A stretch of 64,000 bases of DNA from Thalassotalea hakodatensis (lineage in GTDB: Bacteria; Pseudomonadota; Gammaproteobacteria; Enterobacterales; Alteromonadaceae), in assembly GCF_030295995.1 (NCBI RefSeq), contig NZ_AP027365.1, positions 186,001 to 250,000 on the forward strand, in the 5' to 3' direction. The notes beneath the pieces were generated by a model. It was not told where the DNA came from and did no database searches. It saw nothing but the letters and a program-made list of their open reading frames with translations. Within the stretch, counting starts at the first letter, position 1. Each line of letters opens with the position of its first letter. Position numbers and translations under genes: made by a program. Of this stretch, positions 18,287 through 26,522 are shown in pieces.

Positions 18287-18313
18287 CGATAAGGCGAAAA
18301 TTTCACCTTATCG
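18287..18313. terminator. Terminator between convergent phnW and phnR
   Basis: CGATAAGG (18287-18294) pairs with CCTTATCG (18306-18313) and the inner GAAAATTTC is itself self-complementary. The plus strand continues ATTTTT, giving a U tract for phnW transcripts. The two genes converge here. Confidence 0.7.
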
Positions 18314-18320
18314 CTGATTT

Positions 18321-19025
18321 TTAATAACTATCAACTTTAATTTCTATGGCGCCATGTACCCAATATTCAATGTTATAGTCTACTAACGCTTTGTGCTGTG
18401 AAAAGCGTTGGCGAATTATTTTTAAACATGATGCGCCACTGTTTAAATGTAATAATTTGGCGACGCTTTCAGGTAAGGCGGTTACATGGATACTGCTACG
18501 TTCAGCAGTCACATTAACATTGTAATCATCCTTGAATATAGCAGTAATTGAACCTGTTAACTCTTTTTCTGCTAAACCATGGAAATGCTCAGCTTGGCAA
18601 TAAATTTCTTCCACCATCACAGGTCGATCATCTAAAGAGCGAACACGACAAATTTGATAAAATTCAGCATGACTATTTAAGGAAAATGCCGACGTTATGG
18701 CTTGAGATTTTTCACCGACAAGCGCAGAGCAATCAATGGATACTAAACGAGTATCTGCATCAAAGCTTTGTTCTTTGGCTAATTGATAAAAATTTACTTT
18801 ATTAACTGGGTTCCATTCTAATCTGGGAGGGCAAATAAACCAGCCTTTTCTGTTTTGTCGATAAATTATGCCTTCCACTTCTAACCGCATGAGTGCTTCT
18901 CTAACGGTAATTCGCGTTGAATTAAAATGCCCCTGTAATTCACGCTCTGAAGGTAATTTCTTCAAGGTGTTGTCTTGTGCAATTAATGTAAACAAATAAT
19001 CGCGAATTTCTTGGTAAAGTAACAT
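18321..19025 (-). CDS. phnR: GntR/HutC-family regulator of 2-AEP utilisation (PhnR-like)
   Basis: The 234-residue protein has an N-terminal winged HTH of GntR type (LPSERELQGHFNSTRITVRE, then LMRLEVEGIIYRQNRKGWFI) and a C-terminal UTRA effector domain (about 75-230; EFYQICRVRSLDDRPVMVEE, with ending VDYNIEYWVHGAIEIKV). HutC-subfamily proteins bind short palindromes and release them on ligand binding. It is the last gene of the minus-strand 2-AEP operon; its ATG directly abuts the TAA of the HD gene. Two TGGTCTAGACCA palindromes, before phnW and before the receptor at 26193, are its probable targets, making it auto-regulated through the operon promoter. The ligand is presumably 2-AEP or phosphonoacetaldehyde. 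Confidence 0.9.
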   Translation of the reverse strand: MLLYQEIRDYLFTLIAQDNTLKKLPSERELQGHFNSTRITVREALMRLEVEGIIYRQNRKGWFICPPRLEWNPVNKVNFYQLAKEQSFDADTRLVSIDCSALVGEKSQAITSAFSLNSHAEFYQICRVRSLDDRPVMVEEIYCQAEHFHGLAEKELTGSITAIFKDDYNVNVTAERSSIHVTALPESVAKLLHLNSGASCLKIIRQRFSQHKALVDYNIEYWVHGAIEIKVDSY

Positions 19026-19649
19026 TTACCTGTTGTACTCCAATGTTGAACTTGTGCCTACTTCTTCTTTAAGAACTTGGATGATCAAAGGTAGCCAAGG
19101 CTTAAGCGTGGTGAAGCTTTTTAGTGAAACATGCAAGTTTGGCTTACCTAAATCGTCATATTGTCTTAACGTCAATGCTGTAGAAAAACAAGCGAGACGT
19201 TCAAAGTCTTTCAGTTCGTCGTTCGACATTTTTCCACCTTGTTGCTGCAATGTGTGTTGACTTGCTAAAGACAAGTGAGCCGTTTTTTCGTTTTGGTTAA
19301 TTAACGTCACTAAATATCGTTTCGCTTGAACATGATAACGAATTGGCTGATAAACGCTAGCAGGAAAACCGCGATCTTTAAGCCAGTTTGCCCCTATGCT
19401 GGCATGCTCTTTATGACCGAAGTCATCAACACCCGTAAATTTCTGCTTGTCTGCGATAAAATGACCAATGTCATGCAGTAGTGCTGCGGTGATTAAAGTG
19501 GCACTGGCATTATCTTGCTGTGCATGCCATGCGCAGCTTACCGCATGGATGAGTTGACTGCATTGTTCACCATAGTGTAAATGCCCATACTCTGTGAATA
19601 ATTGTTCAATGTCGTGAATAGTCGACATTATTTTACGCTCGTTCATCAT
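19026..19649 (-). CDS. HD-domain protein of phosphonate operons (PhnZ-related)
   Basis: The 207-residue protein has the HD signature HDIGH (59-63), an upstream His35 and FGHKEH further on, the ligand set of an HD di-iron centre. It belongs to the phosphonate-operon HD family that includes PhnZ, a mixed-valence di-iron oxygenase cleaving 2-amino-1-hydroxyethylphosphonate to glycine and phosphate. PhnZ needs PhnY to hydroxylate 2-AEP first; no PhnY-like Fe/2-oxoglutarate enzyme is in this window. Near the N-terminus it reads HYGE (25-28); as I align it, the Tyr of the PhnZ lid is shifted by one residue relative to the Glu. Activity is therefore uncertain. An internal ATG at 19628 is a possible alternative start. 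Confidence 0.82.
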   Translation of the reverse strand: MMNERKIMSTIHDIEQLFTEYGHLHYGEQCSQLIHAVSCAWHAQQDNASATLITAALLHDIGHFIADKQKFTGVDDFGHKEHASIGANWLKDRGFPASVYQPIRYHVQAKRYLVTLINQNEKTAHLSLASQHTLQQQGGKMSNDELKDFERLACFSTALTLRQYDDLGKPNLHVSLKSFTTLKPWLPLIIQVLKEEVGTSSTLEYNR

Positions 19650-19655
19650 CTGCTC

Positions 19656-21056
19656 TTATTTATCAGCTTTGCCTGCAGCTGCAGCGAATTTTGCTAACTG
19701 AATATCAAACCACGTTGGCTGCTGTTCTAGCGCTTCTGCTTGTTCTTTACGCATAATCGAGCGCTTGACTAATTGTGCTCCTAGATAACGGATGGGTTCT
19801 GGTGGAAATTTAGAAATAGGGCCTTTCGCCATCGGTGAACGGGTCCATTCATTATCGATACCTAATATCATAGAAGATAAAATATCGCCGCCAAGATAAC
19901 TTTGCACAACGCCATTACCCGAATAACCTAACCCATAATACACATTTTTTTGACCTGCCAGAGTGCCAAAAAAAGGTAAGCCCGTGGTGGAACGATCAGA
20001 TGCACCAGTCCAACTTGTGGTGAAATCACAAGGCAAACGAGGGAAAAACTGTTTAAATGCATTGGTTAATTGTTGTTGGTAACGGCTTGGTTGATCAAAC
20101 GCCGGCAACATTCGGTTGTTAAATGCAAAGAGGTTCCCGCCTTTACCTAACATTAAACGGCCATCGGGCGTGCTTCGATAATAATGCACAAAAATACGTG
20201 AATCTGCGATCGCTTTACCATGGTCTAGTCCCACATTTGCTAATAATTTAGGCATGGGTTTGGTGATCACCATATCAGAAGATACTAAGGTGTAATAACG
20301 GTTAAAGTCGTTAAATAATTGTCCCATCCAAGCATTAACAGCAAACACTAATTTTTCAGATATTATTTCCCCTTGAGGGGTTTTTACCTGAATGTTCTGT
20401 TCTGTAGCTTTATGCGATAGATAAGGGCTTTGTTGATAAATGAAAATACCCATCGATAAGGCATGTTTAACCAGCCCTAATACAAGTTTCCCTGGGTGAA
20501 GACTACCAGCAGCAGGTGATTCAATGCCACTAATGGCATGTTTTGATCCTGTTACTTGGGATAAGTAGTCTTTTGTTTTCTGTTGCCATCGGTTTATATT
20601 GTGGGCTTTTAGTAGAGGAAGTGGTTGTGTCACTATTGATTGTTGTGCTGAATTTGTTGCTGTATAAATGGCACCATCAGTTCGTATATCCGCATTAATA
20701 TGGTGCTGTTTACAAAAGTTAGCAATATCAAACACTGCTTGTTCTGACGCTTGTACCAAGCGCTTTGCTTCATTAATACCAAATAATTGTATTAATGAAG
20801 CAAATTTAGTTGAAAAAGTCAGCATACAACCACCATTACGGCCAGATGCACCTTGTCCGCATACCCCTTTTTCAACAATAACAACCTGTAAGGTAGGGTC
20901 TTGCTGCTTGATTTTTATTGCTGTCCACAATCCCGTATATCCACCACCTATAATACAGACATCGGCTGTAATTTTTCCTTGTAAAATAGGTATGTTGGGT
21001 ATTTCACATGATGTTAATGCATCGTTAAACCAAAATGCTTGGTGTTGATTGCTCAC
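19656..21056 (-). CDS. FAD-dependent amine oxidoreductase of the 2-AEP operon (DadA/DAO family)
   Basis: The 466-residue protein starts with GTG. It carries the FAD-binding motif VCIIGGGYTGLWTA (about 34-45), followed by VVIVEKGVCGQGASGRNGG and a C-terminal YYGLGYSGNGVVQSYLGG segment, as in the D-amino-acid oxidase superfamily (DadA, glycine oxidase, gamma-glutamylputrescine oxidase). Related enzymes in phosphonate clusters (the Pbf group) oxidise 2-AEP or its N-methyl derivative to phosphonoacetaldehyde, which would feed PhnX without the transaminase. Substrate here is inferred from the operon: phnX lies 26 bases upstream and the HD gene follows after 6 bases. Confidence 0.87.
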   Translation of the reverse strand: MSNQHQAFWFNDALTSCEIPNIPILQGKITADVCIIGGGYTGLWTAIKIKQQDPTLQVVIVEKGVCGQGASGRNGGCMLTFSTKFASLIQLFGINEAKRLVQASEQAVFDIANFCKQHHINADIRTDGAIYTATNSAQQSIVTQPLPLLKAHNINRWQQKTKDYLSQVTGSKHAISGIESPAAGSLHPGKLVLGLVKHALSMGIFIYQQSPYLSHKATEQNIQVKTPQGEIISEKLVFAVNAWMGQLFNDFNRYYTLVSSDMVITKPMPKLLANVGLDHGKAIADSRIFVHYYRSTPDGRLMLGKGGNLFAFNNRMLPAFDQPSRYQQQLTNAFKQFFPRLPCDFTTSWTGASDRSTTGLPFFGTLAGQKNVYYGLGYSGNGVVQSYLGGDILSSMILGIDNEWTRSPMAKGPISKFPPEPIRYLGAQLVKRSIMRKEQAEALEQQPTWFDIQLAKFAAAAGKADK

Positions 21057-21082
21057 GCTTGCCGCCTATTAGTTTAACTATG

Positions 21083-21892
21083 TTAAGGGCGTAAATGCCT
21101 AACTCTTGCTGCAGTAATTTTTTGAATAACTGGAATGGCATCAGCTAAAGAGTCGACCACATAATGTGCGCCAGCTTGATACAAGGTATCATAAGCTTTT
21201 TGTTTTAATGCGGCTTGTTCTGGCGTTGTTAATGCTTGCCATTCTGACTCTGTAAGACCTACTGCATTGCCTGTTAATGCAAGCCCTACGGTCCACATAC
21301 CTGCGGTTAAGCCTTCTGTAATACCTGGTGCAGAATCATCAAACTTAATACAGTTTGCTACATCTGTTACGCCAAGCTCAATAACATTCTGTAAAGCCAT
21401 CCATGGGCCAGGTCGAGAGCCCGCGGGTAGATCGTCACTTGCTACCCATGCATCGGGTTGATAGCCATAATCGGCTGCCACAGGTACTAATATTTCCATT
21501 ACTTCACGCGGGTAACCAGAGCAAGAACCCACTTTGATATCGTGTGTTTTTAACCATTCAATTGTGCGTAAAGCACCCGCGATGGGTTGTGCATGATCAG
21601 CTACTTTTGCTTTTTGTAGGGGCATAAATGTTTGATAAATTTCATCAACAACGGTATCTGTCATCGATTGACCAAATTGCTTTTTCCATCGCGCATCTAC
21701 ACTGGATAGTTGGCCTAAGGTTTTAATATGATCCCATTTCCCCATACCCATCGGCACACGAGCTTCGTCAAGCGACACCTCAAAATTAAACGCTTGTTTA
21801 AAGGCTTCAACAAAGATGGTTGTTGGTGCAACTGAACCATAATCAACTACGGTGCCAGCCCAATCTAATACTACGGCTTCTATCTTAGACAT
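21083..21892 (-). CDS. phnX: Phosphonoacetaldehyde hydrolase (phosphonatase)
   Basis: The 269-residue HAD-superfamily enzyme cleaves the C-P bond of phosphonoacetaldehyde to acetaldehyde and phosphate. The nucleophile loop [14 protein letters not shown] contains Asp10 and the following Ala12; Lys52 in [12 protein letters not shown] corresponds to the Schiff-base lysine of Bacillus cereus PhnX. Later HAD motifs are [12 protein letters not shown] and the acidic [15 protein letters not shown] good ribosome site (GAGGAACA) precedes the ATG. With PhnW this completes the 2-AEP degradation pathway. It is in the minus-strand operon behind the transporter, with a 28-base gap. Confidence 0.97.
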   Translation of the reverse strand: MSKIEAVVLDWAGTVVDYGSVAPTTIFVEAFKQAFNFEVSLDEARVPMGMGKWDHIKTLGQLSSVDARWKKQFGQSMTDTVVDEIYQTFMPLQKAKVADHAQPIAGALRTIEWLKTHDIKVGSCSGYPREVMEILVPVAADYGYQPDAWVASDDLPAGSRPGPWMALQNVIELGVTDVANCIKFDDSAPGITEGLTAGMWTVGLALTGNAVGLTESEWQALTTPEQAALKQKAYDTLYQAGAHYVVDSLADAIPVIQKITAARVRHLRP

Positions 21893-21920
21893 TTTTTTGT
21901 TCCTCTGTTTAAATGTTTAT

Positions 21921-23264
21921 TTACGCATTTGAGTTGACTGAGTAATGGCTTGCATTGCTCTGCATGACAACATCCACTGTTTTTTTGGCGTTGTGTTGGC
22001 GTAAACGAAATGAAAAATAAATTAATGAAGTGATAACTAACAATGCACCTGCACAGGCAACGAAGTAACACAAAAAAATAAAAAATTGTAACCAGCTTAT
22101 TTCTGGCGTCGCAAAGGTGCGGTAAAGCAGCATGCCAACACTGCCAACGTATCCGGCAGAATCAGCTAAATAAATCAGAAACCCTGCATTGGCGGTAGAA
22201 CCCACTGCAGAAATCATGCGGTCGAATAAAAAGCAATTATAGGGAATATAGGCAATATATAAGCCTGCACCTAACCATACCATCCAACTTTTACCGTCGA
22301 TCCACTGTTGTTGAAACGCAAAAGTAGTCGCGCCAAGTAACAAGCAACCAAAGCAAATAAAGCCATGGTTAGTGAGAAAAGCTTTGCGATTGTCTTTTAC
22401 TAATACCATGGCAGCTAACACCACTAAGACTACTCCAGCAATTCGTATACCTGCGTAAGTAAATATGGCAGGTTCTTCTCCATACCCAAGTGCATGCCAA
22501 ATTTCAGCAGAAAAATTATCGCGAAAATCTCGAAGTCCAGTGAATAATAAAAAGCTGAAAATAAGGAGTAAAATACCAGGGGCGTATTGCGTAAAAAACT
22601 GCCAACGCTGTTTTCCTGTCATTGGTTTCCTGGCTTGACGAGCGAATTTATCACTTGCCGAAGGTGCCGGTGTTTGTGCAAGAAAATACACTGAGATAAA
22701 TAAAGGAATTATAAATAACGCACCCGTAGCTGCTGGCATCCAGTATTCAGTTACTTGTAAATCTGTTAATAACCATTGTCCAACCGTTCGAACTAAACCC
22801 GATGCAACAATGAAAGTAACGCTGAGAAAGGCCCCGAGTATTTCAGATGTTTTTCGACCTTCTAAAAAGCTAAAAACAATCCCCCAAATCATGCCTAGAG
22901 GTATACCATTTGCAAACATCATTAAGGGCTTCCAAGGTTCTGGTACCACTGCAAATAGCATGAGCGCACATTGTGCTAGCATGACTAAGCTCAGCAACAT
23001 AAAGGCGCGTCGCGCGGCTGGCAGTTCAGATACTACTTTTATGCCAATGAATTTAGATAACATATACCCTAGTACTTGCGCTAGAACGATCGCGACTTTG
23101 AAATCTAATGCGCCAAAAATATCGCCGCTTTCTTGGTAGGTAGCAACTGAAAAGGGCTTACGAAAGGCATACATGCAAAAGTAAGTCATGAATGCTGCTG
23201 AAGAAGCATAAATTACGAATAACAGAGTATGGCAGCGTTGAAGATAATTATGTACAGCAGACAT
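21921..23264 (-). CDS. MFS-like inner-membrane transporter, DUF5690 type (candidate 2-AEP permease)
   Basis: The 447-residue protein has about twelve hydrophobic segments and an N-terminal FMTYFCMYAFRKPFSVATY stretch. That stretch recalls the organophosphate:phosphate antiporter branch of the major facilitator superfamily and is typical of the DUF5690 family. It lies between the TonB receptor and phnX, and no PhnSTUV/PhnCDE-type ABC transporter is present. The simplest reading is that the receptor brings a phosphonate across the outer membrane and this protein across the inner one. That role is inferred from position. A 9-bp-stem hairpin precedes the gene. Confidence 0.82.
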   Translation of the reverse strand: MSAVHNYLQRCHTLLFVIYASSAAFMTYFCMYAFRKPFSVATYQESGDIFGALDFKVAIVLAQVLGYMLSKFIGIKVVSELPAARRAFMLLSLVMLAQCALMLFAVVPEPWKPLMMFANGIPLGMIWGIVFSFLEGRKTSEILGAFLSVTFIVASGLVRTVGQWLLTDLQVTEYWMPAATGALFIIPLFISVYFLAQTPAPSASDKFARQARKPMTGKQRWQFFTQYAPGILLLIFSFLLFTGLRDFRDNFSAEIWHALGYGEEPAIFTYAGIRIAGVVLVVLAAMVLVKDNRKAFLTNHGFICFGCLLLGATTFAFQQQWIDGKSWMVWLGAGLYIAYIPYNCFLFDRMISAVGSTANAGFLIYLADSAGYVGSVGMLLYRTFATPEISWLQFFIFLCYFVACAGALLVITSLIYFSFRLRQHNAKKTVDVVMQSNASHYSVNSNA

Positions 23265-23292
23265 TGATCACTTACCTGTAATATTGAATAGA

Positions 23293-23315
23293 GCCACCTG
23301 AGGTGTTCAGGTGGC
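23293..23315 (-). promoter_or_regulatory. Intercistronic hairpin between the 2-AEP TonB receptor and transporter genes
   Basis: GCCACCTGA (23293-23301) and TCAGGTGGC (23307-23315) form a perfect 9-bp GC-rich stem with a five-base loop in the 91-base gap between the two genes. There is no U tract, so it is more likely an attenuating or 3'-protecting structure than a full terminator. Confidence 0.5.
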
Positions 23316-23355
23316 ACATTAACGTGAAGACTACTCTCCACAGGTGACAATCACA

Positions 23356-26193
23356 TTAAAAGAAATCGTACTTAATGCCGATTTGACCACGGATACCGTA
23401 GTATTCAATTTGATTTGGTCGCTGCTCTGAACCGGTAAAATATTGTAATGGTTCATCGGTTAAGTTATTGAGTTCGAGATAAATCATGGCATTGTCTGAA
23501 ATGTTATATGAGGCTGTGGCATCAACACTGGTGTAATCACCGTAGTAAGTGTCTAAACTGGTATTACTGCCATGGTCTTCAATGTATTCGCCTTTATGGT
23601 TCACAGCTACACGCGCGGCAAAATCTCCATTATCGTAATAAACTGCAAGGTTATACAGCATGTCCGCTTGTCGTGATATTTTAACGTTATCTTCACGACC
23701 CGGGATCTCCATTTCAGAATCCATCAGGGTAAAGTTGAATGAAAGGCCAAAATTATCAAGTGAATCATCAATGAAACCTAAGCTTGAATTTGTAGCAAAT
23801 TCAATACCATGTAACCATGCATCATCACCATTAAGTGGACTTTTAACGGTCACTGATTGGCCACGATAAGTACCTTGATAACTTTGTGAAAACACGGGAT
23901 CAATAATTTGTTTGTAGAAATAACCTAAGGTAATCACACCAGCATCATCAAAATAGTATTCATACATCAAGTCTAAGTTGTTCGCATAGGTTGGATCTAA
24001 GTCAGGGTTACCAGACTTGAGTTGATTTTCCATTTCTAGATAGGTTGCTCCTGGCGAAAGTTGGCCAAAATCAGGACGTGCAAAACTACGTGTTAATGCT
24101 AATCGAATATTGCTTAAGTCACTTTGATGATAAGTAATGTGTAGAGATGGCAATACCGACCAATAATCTTTGCCGCCTTTTTCTTGCTCGACTGATGTGC
24201 CGTCATCATTTTGAACCGCAACATAACCGTTAACATCGGTTTTAGTTTGCGTTGCTCTGATCCCACCTAAGACTGTCCATTGGTTTGAAGGCTTATACGT
24301 AGCCATACCATAGAAAGAAGTGTGGGTTTCTTCCAGATCAAAATTTCGGCTTAAACCACCACCATTTTCAACAACTTCAGAATCGCCTGATAAAAAGGTA
24401 AGTTTGTGCTTGTTATCAACCCACCAACGTTTAAGTTCTTTTACAGGAATCACCTGCGAAAAGTGCTGTTGATAATCAATGTTAAAATTATTTAAATAAT
24501 CAGAGCGACCAGGCTGGTCAGTAAGGCTTACCCCTAGTTCATTGGCGACATCTGCTAGTGTTGGTGTTGCGCCATATTCTGCTTCATTCCAACCATAAAA
24601 CTTGTCATAAAAGCTCGCGTTACGTTCTTTACTTCGGTATTTTGCCCCAGCTTTAATTTCGAGTTGTTCACTGGCCTGATGATAAATATCAAATTGAGCA
24701 ACAATTTTATCTCGCTCTTTGATATCAATGCCGTAAAGCTCTACATCTGCTAACACTGCTTGTGTTGGATCCATTACCCAGTTATTAGGTAAATGCATAC
24801 CAATGTCTAAGGCAGGATCAGTGCCGCCATCTATCTCGTTATAAATTAATCCGCTGCCCGTATCGACACCATTCCTGACACCTACATCACCGTCAAAATC
24901 TACACCTTGCTTAAATTTAACAACGTAGTAAGCGTTATCTTCGGCATTTGGTATATCACCGTATTCAAATGTATTTTCGTAGGTGCTTAATTTCCATTCG
25001 AGGCGTGTGTCGATATTAAAATCATGCTCACCACCTACTTCAAATCCTTGCATTTCGGTAATCAGTTCATCGTAGATATGTTGAAGTTCAACACGATTTT
25101 TGTTGTAACGGACACGGTGTTTATAATGGGTTTCTTCGTCTGATAAGGTGCCGTACATTGCTTTAGCATACACAAGACCGCTATCTAATAGGTATTCGCC
25201 AGCTAAATTCAGACCGTACGTTGCACGAGTACCGGTATAATCTCTAAGCTCTAATCGGTGAATACCAGCCACACCATCTTCATCTATTTCACGTCTAGGT
25301 TCGTAATTGTCTGTCGCCCAATCTCGTTCCCAGGCGGTAGCGTTGACTAAAAAGCCAAACTTTCCGTCATCTGAACGATCACCATAAAGTACATTGAACG
25401 AGTGGCTACCACCTTCGGCTTTTTCTGAATCACCAACCCCAATGTTTACTGAAAGTAGCTGTTCATCAGGAGCACGACGCGTAGTAAAATTAATATTACC
25501 GCCTATAGCATCGCCTTCCATATCCGGTGTTATGGCTTTTGATACTTCTACCAGTTCAATCATATCAGTGGGGAAAAAATCAAATGCAACTGCACGACTT
25601 GTTGTTTCCTCTTCTGCTGTCGGTAACCGATCGCCGTTAATTGATGTTGAGTTCCATTGAGCAGGAAGGCCACGAACAGCAACAAATCGCCCTTCACCTT
25701 GGTCACGTTCAATCGATACGCCGGGCATACGCTGTACCGCTTCAGCTGCATTTCGGTCAGGTAATTTGCCAATTCCATCAGCAGACATTACATTTTTAAT
25801 GTTGTCTGACTCTTTTTGCATGTTCATTGCCTTCATTTGGCCACGACGCATGTAGCCAACGGCAACTACTTCTTCGAGCGTGGTTTTATCGACATTTAAA
25901 GTTAAGTTACCTAATTGAGTTAACTTATCGTCAATCACACTGATACTGAATTCAGCCGAAGGGTAGCCTAAGTAGTCCACACGAATTGTATGCTCACCAG
26001 CAGGTAAACGGTTTAAGGTGAATTGCCCCTGATTGTTGGTGGCTGTTTTGCCGTCGCTGCCAATTAATGTAATTTTAGCTCCGGATAAAGCACCTGTTTT
26101 ATCCATGACAGTTCCAGAAATAGAACCATCGGCAAAAGCACTTAAACTAAAGCAGGCAAGTAAGCTGGCTGCAATTGGTGTAAGTTTTGTCAT
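23356..26193 (-). CDS. TonB-dependent receptor of the 2-AEP operon
   Basis: The 945-residue outer-membrane receptor has a signal peptide (ending LSAFADG), a carboxypeptidase-regulatory-like domain (about 25-110; SGTVMDKTGALSGAKITLIG), a plug with MSADGIGKLPDRNAAEAV and MPGVSIERDQGEGRFVAVRG, and a barrel ending IGIKYDFF. It resembles the receptor at 12033 in layout and in the plug, so they are paralogous family members. A GntR-type operator 46 bases upstream and the genes that follow (transporter, phnX, oxidoreductase, HD protein, phnR) tie it to 2-AEP use. It probably imports a 2-AEP-containing molecule too large or too dilute for porins; this is inference. Confidence 0.92.
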   Translation of the reverse strand: MTKLTPIAASLLACFSLSAFADGSISGTVMDKTGALSGAKITLIGSDGKTATNNQGQFTLNRLPAGEHTIRVDYLGYPSAEFSISVIDDKLTQLGNLTLNVDKTTLEEVVAVGYMRRGQMKAMNMQKESDNIKNVMSADGIGKLPDRNAAEAVQRMPGVSIERDQGEGRFVAVRGLPAQWNSTSINGDRLPTAEEETTSRAVAFDFFPTDMIELVEVSKAITPDMEGDAIGGNINFTTRRAPDEQLLSVNIGVGDSEKAEGGSHSFNVLYGDRSDDGKFGFLVNATAWERDWATDNYEPRREIDEDGVAGIHRLELRDYTGTRATYGLNLAGEYLLDSGLVYAKAMYGTLSDEETHYKHRVRYNKNRVELQHIYDELITEMQGFEVGGEHDFNIDTRLEWKLSTYENTFEYGDIPNAEDNAYYVVKFKQGVDFDGDVGVRNGVDTGSGLIYNEIDGGTDPALDIGMHLPNNWVMDPTQAVLADVELYGIDIKERDKIVAQFDIYHQASEQLEIKAGAKYRSKERNASFYDKFYGWNEAEYGATPTLADVANELGVSLTDQPGRSDYLNNFNIDYQQHFSQVIPVKELKRWWVDNKHKLTFLSGDSEVVENGGGLSRNFDLEETHTSFYGMATYKPSNQWTVLGGIRATQTKTDVNGYVAVQNDDGTSVEQEKGGKDYWSVLPSLHITYHQSDLSNIRLALTRSFARPDFGQLSPGATYLEMENQLKSGNPDLDPTYANNLDLMYEYYFDDAGVITLGYFYKQIIDPVFSQSYQGTYRGQSVTVKSPLNGDDAWLHGIEFATNSSLGFIDDSLDNFGLSFNFTLMDSEMEIPGREDNVKISRQADMLYNLAVYYDNGDFAARVAVNHKGEYIEDHGSNTSLDTYYGDYTSVDATASYNISDNAMIYLELNNLTDEPLQYFTGSEQRPNQIEYYGIRGQIGIKYDFF

Positions 26194-26238
26194 GTTAATC
26201 CCTAAAATTTTTATGATATGTATTCACTAAACCTTTTC

Positions 26239-26250
26239 TGGTCTAGACCA
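26239..26250. promoter_or_regulatory. PhnR (GntR-type) operator in front of the 2-AEP TonB receptor operon
   Basis: Perfect palindrome TGGTCTAGACCA, identical over 12 bases to the site before phnW. It lies 46 bases upstream of the receptor ATG. An AAATAAT stretch directly before it on the minus strand may be the -10 element, the same spacing as in the phnW promoter, though no good -35 is visible. Confidence 0.75.
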
Positions 26251-26342
26251 ATTATTTGATACACATTCTATTAGGAGTTTGTGACAGTAATATTTCAGTA
26301 AATTGAAACAATCGTGACGGCGTTGTATTAATACGGAGAGTA

Positions 26343-26483
26343 ATGGCTAAAAAAGTATTTGAGAGTTTGGTAGGCCGCTACTACGCTTTAGGCGACGGTC
26401 TTAACATGGAAGATACTGGGTGATGGGGTTCAACGCGATTAATGATGTTATCAACAATCATGAAGTTAGATAAAGCCACATAA
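26343..26483 (+). pseudogene. Short coding remnant with in-frame TGA
   Basis: A plus-strand frame starts ATGGCTAAAAAAGTATTTG and encodes MAKKVFESLVGRYYALGDGL followed by NMEDTG, then an in-frame TGA (26421-26423), and continues in the same frame for 19 more codons (WGSTRLMMLSTIMKLDKAT) to TAA. The two halves read as one protein-like stretch interrupted by a single stop. I do not recognise the family. It may be the tail or head of a gene lost when neighbouring blocks were joined. A chance frame remains possible. Confidence 0.3.
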
Positions 26484-26511
26484 CTCTATTGAGCATATTT
26501 AATTCTGTGGC
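26475..26511 (-). terminator. Possible terminator of the minus-strand XrtA arm
   Basis: On the minus strand GCCACA (26511-26506) pairs with TGTGGC (26480-26475), extended by A-T pairs past one mismatch, and is followed by TTTATCT. It lies just downstream of the last gene of the minus-strand polysaccharide arm. The loop is long, so strength is doubtful. Confidence 0.35.
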
Positions 26512-26522
26512 GTAAAGTTTAA

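Noticed and set aside
21880-22071. Minus-strand 63-codon ORF across the phnX/transporter junction
   Set aside because: It overlaps the transporter C-terminus in another frame; the transporter frame has the clear membrane-protein pattern.
26421-26423. Selenocysteine at the in-frame TGA
   Set aside because: Nothing recognisable as a selenoprotein family or SECIS element surrounds it; decay of a remnant or a chance frame is simpler.
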